64,000 bases of DNA from Haemophilus sp. CCUG 60358 (GTDB taxonomy: Bacteria > Pseudomonadota > Gammaproteobacteria > Enterobacterales > Pasteurellaceae): NCBI RefSeq assembly GCF_001679485.1, contig NZ_LZOZ01000014.1:356461-420460 (forward strand), read 5' to 3'. Made by a program: the position numbers and the translations under genes. Numbering within the stretch: position 1 is the stretch's first letter; each line of letters begins with the position of its first letter. Below, in pieces: positions 30,131-39,774 of the stretch. The notes under the pieces were generated by a model. That model made no database searches. It had not been told where the DNA came from and saw nothing but the letters and a program-made list of their open reading frames with translations.

Positions 30131-31058
30131 CTTTGCCCCCTTTTCTATCTTCTTCTTCAAATTTTTCGTGATGATCTTCTACATCTTCTTCCACGTTTGG
30201 ACCTACAGCTAAGTAGTGACCAATTTCAGCAAGTGCTAAACCACCCATTGCCACAGCGGCTACCGGTTTCAAGATATCTTTCCACACAGTGACGGTGAGG
30301 TCAATTTGTGGATCTTTAGGAAGACCGGAATAAAGCTCTGGTTTATCAGCATGATGTAATACATACATTACGTGTGTACCACCTACGCCTTCAGGGTCAT
30401 AGATGCCCGCGTTTTCGTAACCACGTGATTTTAAGTCAGCAACACGTTGTTCTGCGTAGAGTTTCATTTCTTCTTTAGAACCAAAACGAATTGCACCGGT
30501 TGGACATGTTTTCACGCAAGCCGGTTCTTGGCCTACAGAAACACGATCCACACAAAGGGTACATTTGTACACGCGGTTGTCGTCTGGGTTCATACGTGGA
30601 ATGTTGAACGGACAACCTGCGATACAGTAACCACAACCGATACATTTATCAGATTGGAAATCCACGATACCGTTCGCATACTGGATGATTGCACCAGGTG
30701 CAGGACAAGCTTTTAAACAGCCTGGTTCTGAACAGTGCATACAACCATCTTTACGGATTAACCATTCTAAACGATCATTTTCTTCTACTTCGTTAAAGCG
30801 CATTACCGTCCATGCTTTTGCGTTGAGATCTACTGGGTTATCGTAGATCCCCACACATTTTGCATTGACGTCAGAGCGGATATCATTCCACTCTGAACAG
30901 CCCACCTGACAGGCTTTACAACCGATACAGGTGGATACGTCGATTAATTTTGCTACTTCAACTTTATGATCTCGCGCTTGAGGTGCCGGCGTAAAACCAG
31001 ACGTAGCGGAGACCTTGATAATGTCTTGCGATTGAACGCCTTGACCATTTCCTGCCAT
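30123..31058 (-). CDS. fdxH: Formate dehydrogenase iron-sulfur (beta) subunit
   Basis: The periplasm-facing electron-transfer subunit has four [4Fe-4S] clusters. Four Cys clusters are visible in the 311-residue protein: [11 protein letters not shown] (44-54), [26 protein letters not shown] and CTLCVDR with CVKTCP. A single C-terminal hydrophobic helix ([20 protein letters not shown]) anchors it in the membrane. It starts one base after fdxG, and its last codons overlap the fdxI start. Confidence 0.97.
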   Translation of the reverse strand: MAGNGQGVQSQDIIKVSATSGFTPAPQARDHKVEVAKLIDVSTCIGCKACQVGCSEWNDIRSDVNAKCVGIYDNPVDLNAKAWTVMRFNEVEENDRLEWLIRKDGCMHCSEPGCLKACPAPGAIIQYANGIVDFQSDKCIGCGYCIAGCPFNIPRMNPDDNRVYKCTLCVDRVSVGQEPACVKTCPTGAIRFGSKEEMKLYAEQRVADLKSRGYENAGIYDPEGVGGTHVMYVLHHADKPELYSGLPKDPQIDLTVTVWKDILKPVAAVAMGGLALAEIGHYLAVGPNVEEDVEDHHEKFEEEDRKGGKDE

Positions 31059-31059
31059 A

Positions 31060-34000
31060 TTATGCCCCCGCCTTCTCGATATTTACCAAGAATGTTTTAT
31101 ATTCTGGTGTTTGTGTAACCGATTCACCCCAAGATGGTGATAAGGTATTGGTGGAGAAACCACGGTTACCTTTACCATTTAAGGCTTTCATCCCCCAGTG
31201 AATTGGAAGACCTATATGGTGTACGGTACGTCCGTCGACTTCTAAATCTTTCAAACGTTTTGTTACTACTGCGACGGCTTTAATGTAGCCACGGCGAGAA
31301 GTAATTTTCACCATATCACCTTTTTGGATACCTTTTTCTGCCGCTAATTTTTCACCGATTTCCACGAATTGTTGTGGTTGAGCGATGATATTTAATGCAG
31401 ATTGAGCAGTCCAACTGTGGAAGTGCTCGGTCAAACGATAAGTCGTTGCCACATACGGGAAGTCTTTATTTGAGCCGATAAATTCGCGGTCTTCTTTATA
31501 GATACGAACTGTCGGATCTGAGACTACACTTGGATGCAGTGGGTTAGTATCAATTGGGCTTTCAATTGGTTCATAGTGCTCAGGCACTGGACCACTTGTA
31601 ATTTTATCTACTGCAAATAAACGGCCTACACCTTCTGCAGACATAATGAATGGACCCGCATCAGAGCCTGGTGGTTGTGTACCATAGTCAGCCACATCAT
31701 GCCAGTTCCAGTTTTTACCGTTCCATTTGATTAATTGACGGTGTTTATCCCAAGGATTACCGTTAATATCAAGTGAAGCACGGCTATAAAGGACACGGCG
31801 GTTTGCTGGCCATGCGAAGCCCCAACCTAATGTACAACCTAAACCTGAAGGGTCAGAATTGTCACGGTTTGCCATTTGGTTACCTTTTTCAGTCCATTGA
31901 CCTACGTATATCCAGTTACCTGCAGAGGTTGTACCATCATCACGTAAGTGAGCGAATCCGCTAAGTAATTGACCTTTTTTATAAACCACATTACCGTTAG
32001 CATCTAAAAGATCTTCAAGGGCATAACCATTTAATTCTTTTGCTAACTCTGTGGAGCTTGGTGCATGCGGTTGTACATAGTTCCAAGTCATCGCTTCGAA
32101 AGATTCTAAACCTTTTGGTTGAATACCTTTTTTCAAGTCTTCTTGATAGAGATGATGCATCTCTTCACGAATCATAGAAAGAATTTCAACATCTGGTAAC
32201 GCTTCACCTGGTTGGTCACAGCCTTTCCAGTGCCATTGTGCCCAACGACCGGAGTTGGTAATAGAGCCATCTTCTTCTGCGAAACAAGTAGTTGGTAAAC
32301 GGAATACTTCAGTTTGAATATCAGCTGGATTTACATCGTTTGATTCACCAAAGTTTTTCCAGAATTCAGAAGATTCAGTTTGAAGCGGATCCATTACGAT
32401 TAAGAATTTCAATTTGCTCATACCTGCAACAGTTTTGTTTTTGTTCGGTAATGAGTTTAATACGTTGAAACCTTGTAAAATCCAACCGTTCAATTTGCCA
32501 TCATTCATTAACTTAACATGAGTGATAGGATCGTATAAACGATCTGCTTTTGGTAAGAAATCGAAGCCCCAACCATTTTCTTTGGTTGCTTTATCACCAT
32601 AGAACGTTTTCATCATACTCACGAAGAATTTCGACGTATTACGATAGTAGTTTGTTTGGTTTGGTACGATATCTTTTGGCGTAATCGCATTAATGTATTG
32701 TTCGTAAGAGCTATCTTTGTCATTTGGTAGACGCATATAACCTGGTAAAGACATCGGCAATAAGCCCATATCAGTTGTACCTTGTACGTTTGAGTGTCCA
32801 CGTAATGCATTAATACCGCCACCTGGCATCCCCATATTACCTAAGAGTAATTGGATCATCGCCATTGAACGAATATTTTGAGTACCGATTGTGTGCTCAG
32901 TAAAGCCTAACGCATACAAGTGCGTCATAGTTTTGTTTGGAGCAGAGGTTTTACCAATCTCTTCACAGATTTGTAAGAAGGTTTTTTGTTTGACGCCTGT
33001 GATACGCTCAACCATTTTTGGGGTATAGCGAGAGACGTGATCTTTCAAGATATTAATCACACAACGTGGATCTTGTAAGGTCATATCACGTTTAGCAAAA
33101 CCATTTTCATCAAATTGGTAATTCCATTTTGATTTATCGTAAGCATGTTTTTCTTCATCAAAACCTACGAATAAACCATCTTCGAATTTGAAGCCTTCAT
33201 CAATTAAGAATGAAGCATTGGTATAGTGTTTAACGTATTCGTGTTGGATTTGATTAGTTTCCAATAGGTAACGGATCACACCCATTAAGAATGCGATATC
33301 AGTACCAGAACGAATTGGCGCATGAAGGTCAGCTACAGACGCTGTACGGTTAAAGCGAGGATCAACTACGATGATTTTTGCACCGTTTTTCTTCGCTTCG
33401 ATCGCCCAACGGAAGCCAACAGGGTGAGCTTCAGCAGGGTTACCGCCTTGAACGATAATAAGATTGGCGTTTTTGATATCAACCCAGCTGTTTGTCATGG
33501 CACCGCGACCAAATGATGGAGCAAGACTTGCTACCGTTGGTCCGTGTCAAGTATTCGCTTGGTTACACATCGGTACCATGCCCAACATCCGCACCCATTT
33601 ATGAGTAAGAAGAGCGGCCTCATTACTCATAGCAGAGGCGGTCATAATACCTGTAGTTGTCCAACGGTTAACAGTTTTGCCACTTGCATCTTTTTCAACA
33701 AAGTTAGCATCACGGTCATCTTTAAGTAAACGAGAAACGCGTTTGATTGCATCTTTCCAAGAAATACGTTCCCACTTATCAGAACCTGGTGCACGATATT
33801 CAGGATATAGTACGCGACTTTCACTATTAATATAGTCTAACGCACCTGCACCTTTCGGACACAACGCACCACGGCTTATCGGATGGTCTGGGTCACCTTC
33901 AAGGTGGAATAATTTAGAACGGGTATTGGTACCTGTGTGGCTGCTTAAGGAATCGTAAGGTTTACCTGTGCTATATAGCAACATACCACAGCTTACAGAA

Positions 34001-34158
34001 CAATATGTACAGGTGTTACGGGATTCAAACGCCCGTAATAATTTGTACTCACGTGGCGCTGCTAAAACAGATGATGGTGCAAAGCCCAACATTGCCGCAG
34101 ACGTCCCCGCCATACCACCTGCACAGATCTTAAAGAACTTACGTCTAGAGACCTGCAT
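31060..34158 (-). CDS. fdxG: Formate dehydrogenase major subunit, selenocysteine-containing
   Basis: The catalytic subunit oxidises formate with a bis-MGD molybdenum cofactor and a [4Fe-4S] cluster. The reading frame is interrupted by one TGA (minus strand, 33549-33547) in the context [22 protein letters not shown], exactly the selenocysteine site of E. coli FdnG, so this is one gene of 1032 residues with Sec204. The N-terminus [11 protein letters not shown] is a twin-arginine signal, and CTYCSVSCG begins the cluster motif. ATG 34158 has AAGGAG 5 bases upstream; the GTG at 34164 overlaps that Shine-Dalgarno. Expression needs SelA-D, which are not in this window. Confidence 0.97.
33508..33549 (-). 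promoter_or_regulatory. SECIS element in fdxG
   Basis: Starting at the UGA codon, the mRNA can fold with outer stem GACCAA / TTGGTC and apical stem AGCAAG / CTTGCT around a small loop containing GTC. The order and sequence closely follow the E. coli fdnG SECIS bound by SelB. Confidence 0.85.
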
Positions 34159-34352
34159 AATCACTCCTTCATAACGGCGAACCGTTAAGATATTTCGATA
34201 GTATAAATTCGTATAGATAATTTATTTGATTTCGTTAAAATAACGTATCAACTATTAAATTGATTATAATAATGACCAATTTAAACGGGGGCGATTTTAA
34301 CTATTTTTTAACCGAAAATCCATAATCAAAACTTGTTATAATCGTTTTAAAA

Positions 34353-34368
34353 CTTGAGCTAGATCACA
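34353..34368. promoter_or_regulatory. CRP/FNR-family site between fdxG and fdhD
   Basis: CTTGAGCTAGATCACA matches 13 of 16 positions of the CRP core TGTGATCTAGATCACA, and its inner part TTGAGCTAGATCAC matches 8 of 10 informative positions of the FNR consensus. It is centred 74 bases before fdhD and about 200 before fdxG. Anaerobic formate genes make FNR plausible; sequence alone does not decide. Confidence 0.5.
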
Positions 34369-34433
34369 AAACAAGCATTTTTTGTTAAAAAAAAGTAACA
34401 TTTTTGCTGTGACCATTTTATTGGGAAAAAATA

Positions 34434-35243
34434 ATGCACTGGATAATCCAAAAAACAATCAATTTTTTTAAAAAAACACCTGAAAATCCGACCGCACTTT
34501 TTATTGAAAAACAAGATAGTCTCGCTGCGGAAGTCCCTGTTTCACTTGTCTATAATGGTATTGCGCATACCGTCATGATGTGTTCTCCACAAGATTTAGA
34601 GGATTTTGCTTTAGGCTTTTCACTCGCAGAAGGCATTATTGAGAAAAAAGCGGATATTTATGGCATTGATGTGGTGGAAGTATGCAATGGTATTGAAGTG
34701 CAAATTGAATTATCTAGCCGCCAATTTGTGGCATTAAAAGATCATCGCCGAACATTAACAGGCAGAACAGGATGTGGTATTTGCGGCACAGAACAAATCT
34801 CGCAAGTTTATAAAAAATTGCCAAAATTAGACCGCACTTTCCAATTTAATTTAAATTTATTAGATGGCTGCTTAGAACAATTACAAGCTAATCAAGAACT
34901 CGGGAAAGAAACAGGTGCAACACATGCTGCGGCCTTTTTTGATTTGTCCGGTAATTTGCTGGCGATTCGAGAAGATGTGGGGCGACATGTAGCACTAGAT
35001 AAATTAATCGGCTGGTATACTAAACAGAATCAACCGCAAGGATTTGTACTTGTTTCAAGCCGAGCCAGTTATGAAATGGTTCAAAAATCGGTAGCTTGTG
35101 GCATCGAGTTACTTGTTGCGATTTCTGCTGCGACAGATCTTGCTGTCAATATGGCTGAACAACACAATCTTTCCCTTATCGGCTTTGCTCGCACAGGAAA
35201 AGCCAATATCTATGCGGGTAAAGAGCGGTTGGTTTTAGCTTAA
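34434..35243 (+). CDS. fdhD: Formate dehydrogenase sulfurtransferase FdhD
   Basis: FdhD transfers sulfur from IscS to the molybdenum cofactor of formate dehydrogenase. The 269-residue protein has the conserved GRTGCGICG motif with C114 and C117, the GTEQI continuation, [25 protein letters not shown], and [12 protein letters not shown]. It is divergent from fdxG and completes the formate dehydrogenase gene set. Two uptake-signal cores lie inside (34491 and 34831). Confidence 0.97.
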   Translation: MHWIIQKTINFFKKTPENPTALFIEKQDSLAAEVPVSLVYNGIAHTVMMCSPQDLEDFALGFSLAEGIIEKKADIYGIDVVEVCNGIEVQIELSSRQFVALKDHRRTLTGRTGCGICGTEQISQVYKKLPKLDRTFQFNLNLLDGCLEQLQANQELGKETGATHAAAFFDLSGNLLAIREDVGRHVALDKLIGWYTKQNQPQGFVLVSSRASYEMVQKSVACGIELLVAISAATDLAVNMAEQHNLSLIGFARTGKANIYAGKERLVLA

Positions 35244-35318
35244 GTTTTTATAAGGAATTCTAATCCTTTGATTGATGATGATGTTCTCAGAAGCTTTAAC
35301 TGTAAAATTGGAATAAAT

Positions 35319-36239
35319 ATGACAACAAATAAAATAAATATTGCACTTTGTGCAGATAAAAATTACCTAGAACCACTTGAAATCTTATTAAAATCTATTT
35401 GCTACCATAACTCTCAGGTGCATATCTATATTATTCATACCGACATTCCAGAAGATTGGCTGATTACTCAAGCTCAAAATCTCACGAAGTTTAACAATCA
35501 CCTTTCACCTATTTGGTTAAATGAGGCTAATCCAGATATTCAACGTTTAAACCAAAAAATAATGCCCAATTCATTAGCTATCAACGAAATCATAAAACAA
35601 CTACCTAATAAATTAAAACATGTTAATGAACTCACTTATGCGCGATTCTTAATTCCAGAATTAATTCAAGAAGAGCGGGTGCTTTATTTAGATAGCGATG
35701 TTGTTGTAAATTCATCATTATCAAATTTATTTCATGTTGATATGAAAGGCTGTCCGATTGCGGCTATTGATGACTATAATTTATCAAATGAAAATACACC
35801 TCACTGGTATGTTTTAAACACGCCCAAAGAACTAGAATCATGTATTTCTTACCGAGGTGGAGAAAATTTTAAACCTTATTTTAATGCAGGTGTAATATTA
35901 TGGGATTTAGTAAAATGTAGAGAAGAAAATATGACGAGTAAACTGTTAGCTACAGCATTATATTATTCAGATGTACTCTACGCAGATCAAGATATTTTGA
36001 ACTTTGTTCTATTTAATCGCTGGCTAAGAATTGATGTTCGCTATAATGTTCAAGCTCACTATAACTTCACATTTTTACCATTAGTAACTGAATCTCCATG
36101 GATTATTCACTATATAACAGATAGAAAGCCTTGGATACCTGAATATAAAGACGAAACAATTTTTCATTCAGTGTACCATTATTATAAGAATCTAACTTGG
36201 CAAAGTATTCAAGAGTATTATTTATCTAAGAATCTATAA
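35319..36239 (+). CDS. Glycosyltransferase family 8 protein
   Basis: A 306-residue retaining glycosyltransferase of the GT8 type, which in Haemophilus usually adds galactose or glucose to lipooligosaccharide from UDP-sugars. Visible motifs are the N-terminal NIALCADKNYLEPL, the metal-binding DxD in LYLDSDVVV (D125, D127), FNAGVILWDL and YADQDILNFV. AT-rich codon use differs from fdhD next door, suggesting transfer. I chose ATG 35319 because the family's N-terminal strand begins there; upstream TTG 35268 is in frame but less likely. No tetranucleotide repeat tract typical of phase-variable Haemophilus glycosyltransferases is present. Confidence 0.88.
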   Translation: MTTNKINIALCADKNYLEPLEILLKSICYHNSQVHIYIIHTDIPEDWLITQAQNLTKFNNHLSPIWLNEANPDIQRLNQKIMPNSLAINEIIKQLPNKLKHVNELTYARFLIPELIQEERVLYLDSDVVVNSSLSNLFHVDMKGCPIAAIDDYNLSNENTPHWYVLNTPKELESCISYRGGENFKPYFNAGVILWDLVKCREENMTSKLLATALYYSDVLYADQDILNFVLFNRWLRIDVRYNVQAHYNFTFLPLVTESPWIIHYITDRKPWIPEYKDETIFHSVYHYYKNLTWQSIQEYYLSKNL

Positions 36240-36242
36240 AAA

Positions 36243-36290
36243 CAAGTGCGGTCAAAAACATTCTTATTTTGACCGCACTTTTTGTTTATT
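36243..36290. terminator. Uptake-signal dyad terminator
   Basis: Facing uptake-signal cores (36244-36252 and 36272-36280), extended to AAGTGCGGTCAAAA / TTTTGACCGCACTT, sit between the convergent glycosyltransferase and binding-protein genes. Confidence 0.85.
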
Positions 36291-36294
36291 CCTT

Positions 36295-37341
36295 TTATTC
36301 TTTTGGTGATTTACCCTCTAAGAGTACTTCAGAAACCCAGCGTTGGGTGAGGCGTTTGCCTTCTTGATCTGTACCAAATTTCATAAAATCAATATCCACC
36401 AGTTTTAATTTGCTAGCAGGTAGGAAACCTGGTGCAGGTTCTGCATGGATATTGGTTGGAAGTTGATAAGAGTCTGATTCTTTCCAAGGAATTTCTTGGG
36501 CTTCTTTGCTTAGCATGAAATCCATAAACAGTTTGGCATTATCAAGATTTCTAGCTCCTTTAATGATGCTTGCCCCGCCTAAAGAATAGCCCACGCCTTC
36601 GCATGGTAAAATGCCTTCAACTGGTGCACCATTTTTCTTCTCACGCGGATAAACCAACATAAAACCTAAATCAATCGCTACGGTACCGTTAGCCAAATAG
36701 TTGCTGGCAAGGCCTGTTTTGGTATGTTGCATTAGATTGGGTTCTAGTTTTTTCAGATAGTCAAAGGCTTTTTCTTCTCCCCATAATGTGGAAAAGGTGC
36801 TGATAAGGGAATAGCCCGTGCCTGATACACGCGGATCAGGATATTGAATTTGTCCTTGATATTCAGGTTTGATGAGATCCGCATAGCATTGTGGTGCAGG
36901 AATATTCAATTCTTTTAATTTTTTAGTATTGACCCCAATGCCAAGTTCCATTAAGTAAATAACAGAAGTGAAATTACCACGTTGCTCCATTAAAGATTTA
37001 AACTGGGGCATGATGTCTTTTTGTAATGGGGAGCGATAGGATTCAAGTAAGCCTAATTCTGCGGCTTGAAGATGGGGTTCAATGGTGCCACCAAACCAGA
37101 AATCAGCTTGTGGGTTTTCTTTTTCAGCTTTAATTTTGCCTAATACGACGCCTGTACTATTACGCACAAATTGTGCATCTACATTGTATTTTTTACTAAA
37201 GGCTTGCGTGACTTTTTCACATACAACGTTTTGTACACTACAATAAACAGTGAGTTTACCTTCAGCCTGCGCATGAGATGTGAAGGAGAGTGCCGCAAGG
37301 GTAGAAAGTGCGGTCAATTTTAATGTTGTTTTAATTAGCAT
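36295..37341 (-). CDS. Orphan AfuA-like periplasmic substrate-binding protein
   Basis: A 348-residue binding protein with a signal peptide ending AQA|EGKL (about residue 26) and clear similarity to the two AfuA-like proteins at 47.5-49.7 kb: LTVYCSVQNVVCEK, ENPQADFWFGGT, NGAPVEGILPCEG. No permease or ATPase is beside it. The three ligand-contact residues I recall for AfuA (mature H205, D206, E229) align here with Leu, Val and Ser (GFMLVY, GYSLGG), so it is unlikely to bind hexose phosphate in the same way. It could share AfuBC or bind another anion. The start is preceded by a moderate Shine-Dalgarno. Confidence 0.85.
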   Translation of the reverse strand: MLIKTTLKLTALSTLAALSFTSHAQAEGKLTVYCSVQNVVCEKVTQAFSKKYNVDAQFVRNSTGVVLGKIKAEKENPQADFWFGGTIEPHLQAAELGLLESYRSPLQKDIMPQFKSLMEQRGNFTSVIYLMELGIGVNTKKLKELNIPAPQCYADLIKPEYQGQIQYPDPRVSGTGYSLISTFSTLWGEEKAFDYLKKLEPNLMQHTKTGLASNYLANGTVAIDLGFMLVYPREKKNGAPVEGILPCEGVGYSLGGASIIKGARNLDNAKLFMDFMLSKEAQEIPWKESDSYQLPTNIHAEPAPGFLPASKLKLVDIDFMKFGTDQEGKRLTQRWVSEVLLEGKSPKE

Positions 37342-37426
37342 ATAGGTTCTCTTTTTTAATCTTAGTTATCGTTCTTGTTTGGGCCGCTCATATTAAGCGG
37401 ACGGAGGAAATTTGTAAACATTAGGA

Positions 37427-37455
37427 TTGTTTAAAAATATAATTCCCACTATAAT
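37427..37455 (+). promoter_or_regulatory. uvrD promoter
   Basis: TTGTTT (37427-37432), a 17-base spacer and a perfect TATAAT (37450-37455), 33 bases before the uvrD start. Confidence 0.7.
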
Positions 37456-37457
37456 CC

Positions 37458-37473
37458 CTGTAAATTTAACCAG
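37458..37473. promoter_or_regulatory. Probable LexA (SOS) box of uvrD
   Basis: CTGTAAATTTAACCAG matches CTGT-N8-ACAG at seven of eight fixed positions with an A/T-rich centre. It begins two bases after the uvrD -10 box, where LexA would block initiation. E. coli uvrD is a LexA-regulated gene. Confidence 0.65.
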
Positions 37474-37488
37474 ATTAAAATAAGAGCG

Positions 37489-39666
37489 ATGGATATTTCA
37501 GAATTACTTGATGGCTTGAATGATAAACAACGTGAAGCAGTGGCAGCACCACTTGGTAATTACCTTGTGCTTGCTGGTGCAGGAAGTGGCAAAACTCGTG
37601 TATTGACTCATCGTATTGCTTGGTTGATTGCCGTAGAAAATATTTCTGAAGGCAGCATTATGGCGGTCACCTTTACCAATAAAGCCGCTGCTGAAATGCG
37701 TCATCGTATTCAAGATACCTTATCCAAACATGCTCAATCGAATCTATTTGGTATGTGGATTGGGACATTCCATAGCATTGCCCATCGATTATTACGCGCT
37801 CACCATTTAGATGTGAACTTGCCACAAGACTTCCAAATTTTGGATTCTGAAGACCAACTTCGTTTAGTAAAACGCTTGATGAAATTGCACAATTATGACG
37901 ATAAAGCATTTCCACCAAAACAAGCGTGTTGGTATATCAATAATAAAAAAGATGAAGGTTTAAGACCGCAAGATATTAATGATTTTGGTGATCGTCAGGA
38001 AAAAGAGTGGATTAAGATTTATCAAATTTATCAAGATACTTGTGATCGTGCGGGCTTGGTGGATTTTGCTGAATTGTTAATTCGTGCGTATGAATTATTT
38101 GCTAAAAAGCCTGTGATTTTGCAACGCTATCAGCAACGTTTTCAGCACATTTTGGTGGATGAGTTTCAAGATACCAATAAAATCCAATATGCCTGGATTA
38201 AAATTCTTGCCGGTAATACGGGCAAAGTGATGATTGTGGGCGATGATGACCAATCCATTTATGGTTGGCGTGGTGCACAGGTCGAAAATATTCAAAAATT
38301 CCTAAAAGATTTCAACGCTGAAACGATTCGTTTGGAGCAAAATTATCGTTCTACTGGCAATATTCTGAAAAGTGCCAACCAACTTATTTCGAATAATAGT
38401 GATCGTCTCGGTAAGAATTTATGGACCGACGGTGAAATGGGTGAGCCAGTGGGTATTTATGCAGCATTTAATGAGTTAGATGAAGCTAAATTTGTGGCGT
38501 CTCAGATCCAAAATTGGGTAGATGACGGTGGGAAATTAGATGATTGTGCTGTTTTATATCGTAGTAATAGCCAATCTCGTGTTATTGAAGAAGCCTTAAT
38601 TCGTTGTCAAATTCCTTATCGAATTTATGGCGGGATGCGATTCTTCGAACGCCAAGAAATTAAAGATGCATTGGCGTATTTACGCTTAATTAATAATCGT
38701 CAAGATGACGCCGCGTTTGAACGTGTGATTAATACACCTACGCGTGGTATTGGCGATCGTACTTTAGATGTGTTACGAAATTTAACCCGTGAACGTCAAA
38801 TTACCTTATGGCAAGCCGTGCAAGTGGCCACACAAGAAAATATGCTAACGGGACGTGCTTCAACCGCATTACTTCGTTTCCAGGAGTTGATTAATTCTTT
38901 ACAGGTTGATACAGCCGAAATGCCATTGTTTGCACAAACTGATTTCGTGATTAAACATTCTGGCTTATACGATATGTATAAACAGGAAAAAGGCGAGAAA
39001 GGTGAAGTGCGTATTGAAAACTTAGAAGAATTGGTGACGGCAACCCGAGAATTTATCAAACCTGATGACGCAGAGGATATGACCGATCTTACCGCTTTTT
39101 TAACTCATGCTTCTTTAGAAGCGGGAGAAGAGCAGGCTTCGCCGCATCAATCTTGTGTGGAAATGATGACCTTACACTCTGCAAAAGGCTTGGAGTTCCC
39201 GCGCGTATTTATGGTGGGGGTAGAAGAGGGCGTATTTCCAAGTTTCCGTTCATTTGAAGAGCCTGGTCGTTTGGAGGAAGAACGCCGTCTTGCTTATGTG
39301 GGCATTACTCGAGCGAAGCAAAAACTCACCATTTGTTATGCGGAAAGCCGTCGTGTTTATACGAAAGAAGAACGTCATTTGCCTTCGCGATTTATCACAG
39401 AATTACCATCAGAATGCATTCAAGAAATCCGTTTGCGCGGAACGGTGACTCGGGCATTAAACCAAGCGAAAGTAGGAAGTTTAAGCACGAGTTTGCCAGA
39501 AAATGAATGGAAAATGGGGCAAAAAGTGAAACATGAAAAGTTTGGTTTTGGCACAGTTATAAACGTTGAAGGCTCAGATAATAACACCCGTTTACAAATT
39601 GCTTTCCAAGCTCAAGGCATTAAGTGGCTGATTGCGCATTTGGCAAAATTAGAAAAAGTGCGGTAG
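37489..39666 (+). CDS. uvrD: DNA helicase II (UvrD)
   Basis: UvrD is the 3'-5' superfamily 1 helicase of nucleotide excision and mismatch repair. The 725-residue protein shows motif I AGAGSGKT (29-36), Ia TFTNKAAAEMRHRI, II VDEFQDTN, III VGDDDQSIYGWRGA, IV EQNYRS, V MTLHSAKGLEFPRVFMVGVEEG and VI RRLAYVGITRAKQKL. The C-terminal Tudor-like tail (WKMGQKVKHEKFGFGTV) binds partners in E. coli. The N-terminus MDISELLDGLNDKQREAVAAP separates it from Rep. An uptake-signal core overlaps the stop codon. Confidence 0.97.
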   Translation: MDISELLDGLNDKQREAVAAPLGNYLVLAGAGSGKTRVLTHRIAWLIAVENISEGSIMAVTFTNKAAAEMRHRIQDTLSKHAQSNLFGMWIGTFHSIAHRLLRAHHLDVNLPQDFQILDSEDQLRLVKRLMKLHNYDDKAFPPKQACWYINNKKDEGLRPQDINDFGDRQEKEWIKIYQIYQDTCDRAGLVDFAELLIRAYELFAKKPVILQRYQQRFQHILVDEFQDTNKIQYAWIKILAGNTGKVMIVGDDDQSIYGWRGAQVENIQKFLKDFNAETIRLEQNYRSTGNILKSANQLISNNSDRLGKNLWTDGEMGEPVGIYAAFNELDEAKFVASQIQNWVDDGGKLDDCAVLYRSNSQSRVIEEALIRCQIPYRIYGGMRFFERQEIKDALAYLRLINNRQDDAAFERVINTPTRGIGDRTLDVLRNLTRERQITLWQAVQVATQENMLTGRASTALLRFQELINSLQVDTAEMPLFAQTDFVIKHSGLYDMYKQEKGEKGEVRIENLEELVTATREFIKPDDAEDMTDLTAFLTHASLEAGEEQASPHQSCVEMMTLHSAKGLEFPRVFMVGVEEGVFPSFRSFEEPGRLEEERRLAYVGITRAKQKLTICYAESRRVYTKEERHLPSRFITELPSECIQEIRLRGTVTRALNQAKVGSLSTSLPENEWKMGQKVKHEKFGFGTVINVEGSDNNTRLQIAFQAQGIKWLIAHLAKLEKVR
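39656..39664 (+). repeat. DNA uptake signal overlapping uvrD stop
   Basis: Exact AAGTGCGGT; its final TAG supplies the uvrD stop. One of about 44 cores in the window. Confidence 0.9.
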
Positions 39667-39747
39667 AATCGGGAGGATTTTATTGCAACGAGTATGAATA
39701 TTAGTGTTCATATTCAATATGCCAGTGCGAAAACGTTCGCAGAAACA

Positions 39748-39756
39748 ACCGCACTT
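39748..39756 (-). repeat. Intergenic DNA uptake signal before dppB
   Basis: Exact ACCGCACTT in the 108-base uvrD-dppB gap. It faces the core at 39656 but 83 bases away, too far for a compact terminator hairpin. Confidence 0.9.
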
Positions 39757-39774
39757 TTATCATGTGGGAAGTAG

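Noticed and set aside
33498..33549. Nonsense mutation splitting fdxG into two genes
   Set aside because: The TGA is at the conserved selenocysteine position with a matching SECIS hairpin, and both sides continue the same protein.
34165..34433. A symmetric FNR site at a class II position for fdxG
   Set aside because: Half-sites such as TTGATTATAATAAT exist, but none is a full palindrome at a convincing distance from a promoter, so only the CRP/FNR-like site at 34353 is listed.
35244..35330. Phase-variable repeat tract before the GT8 gene
   Set aside because: Only ATGATGATG is present; no CAAT, GCAA or similar tract long enough for slippage.
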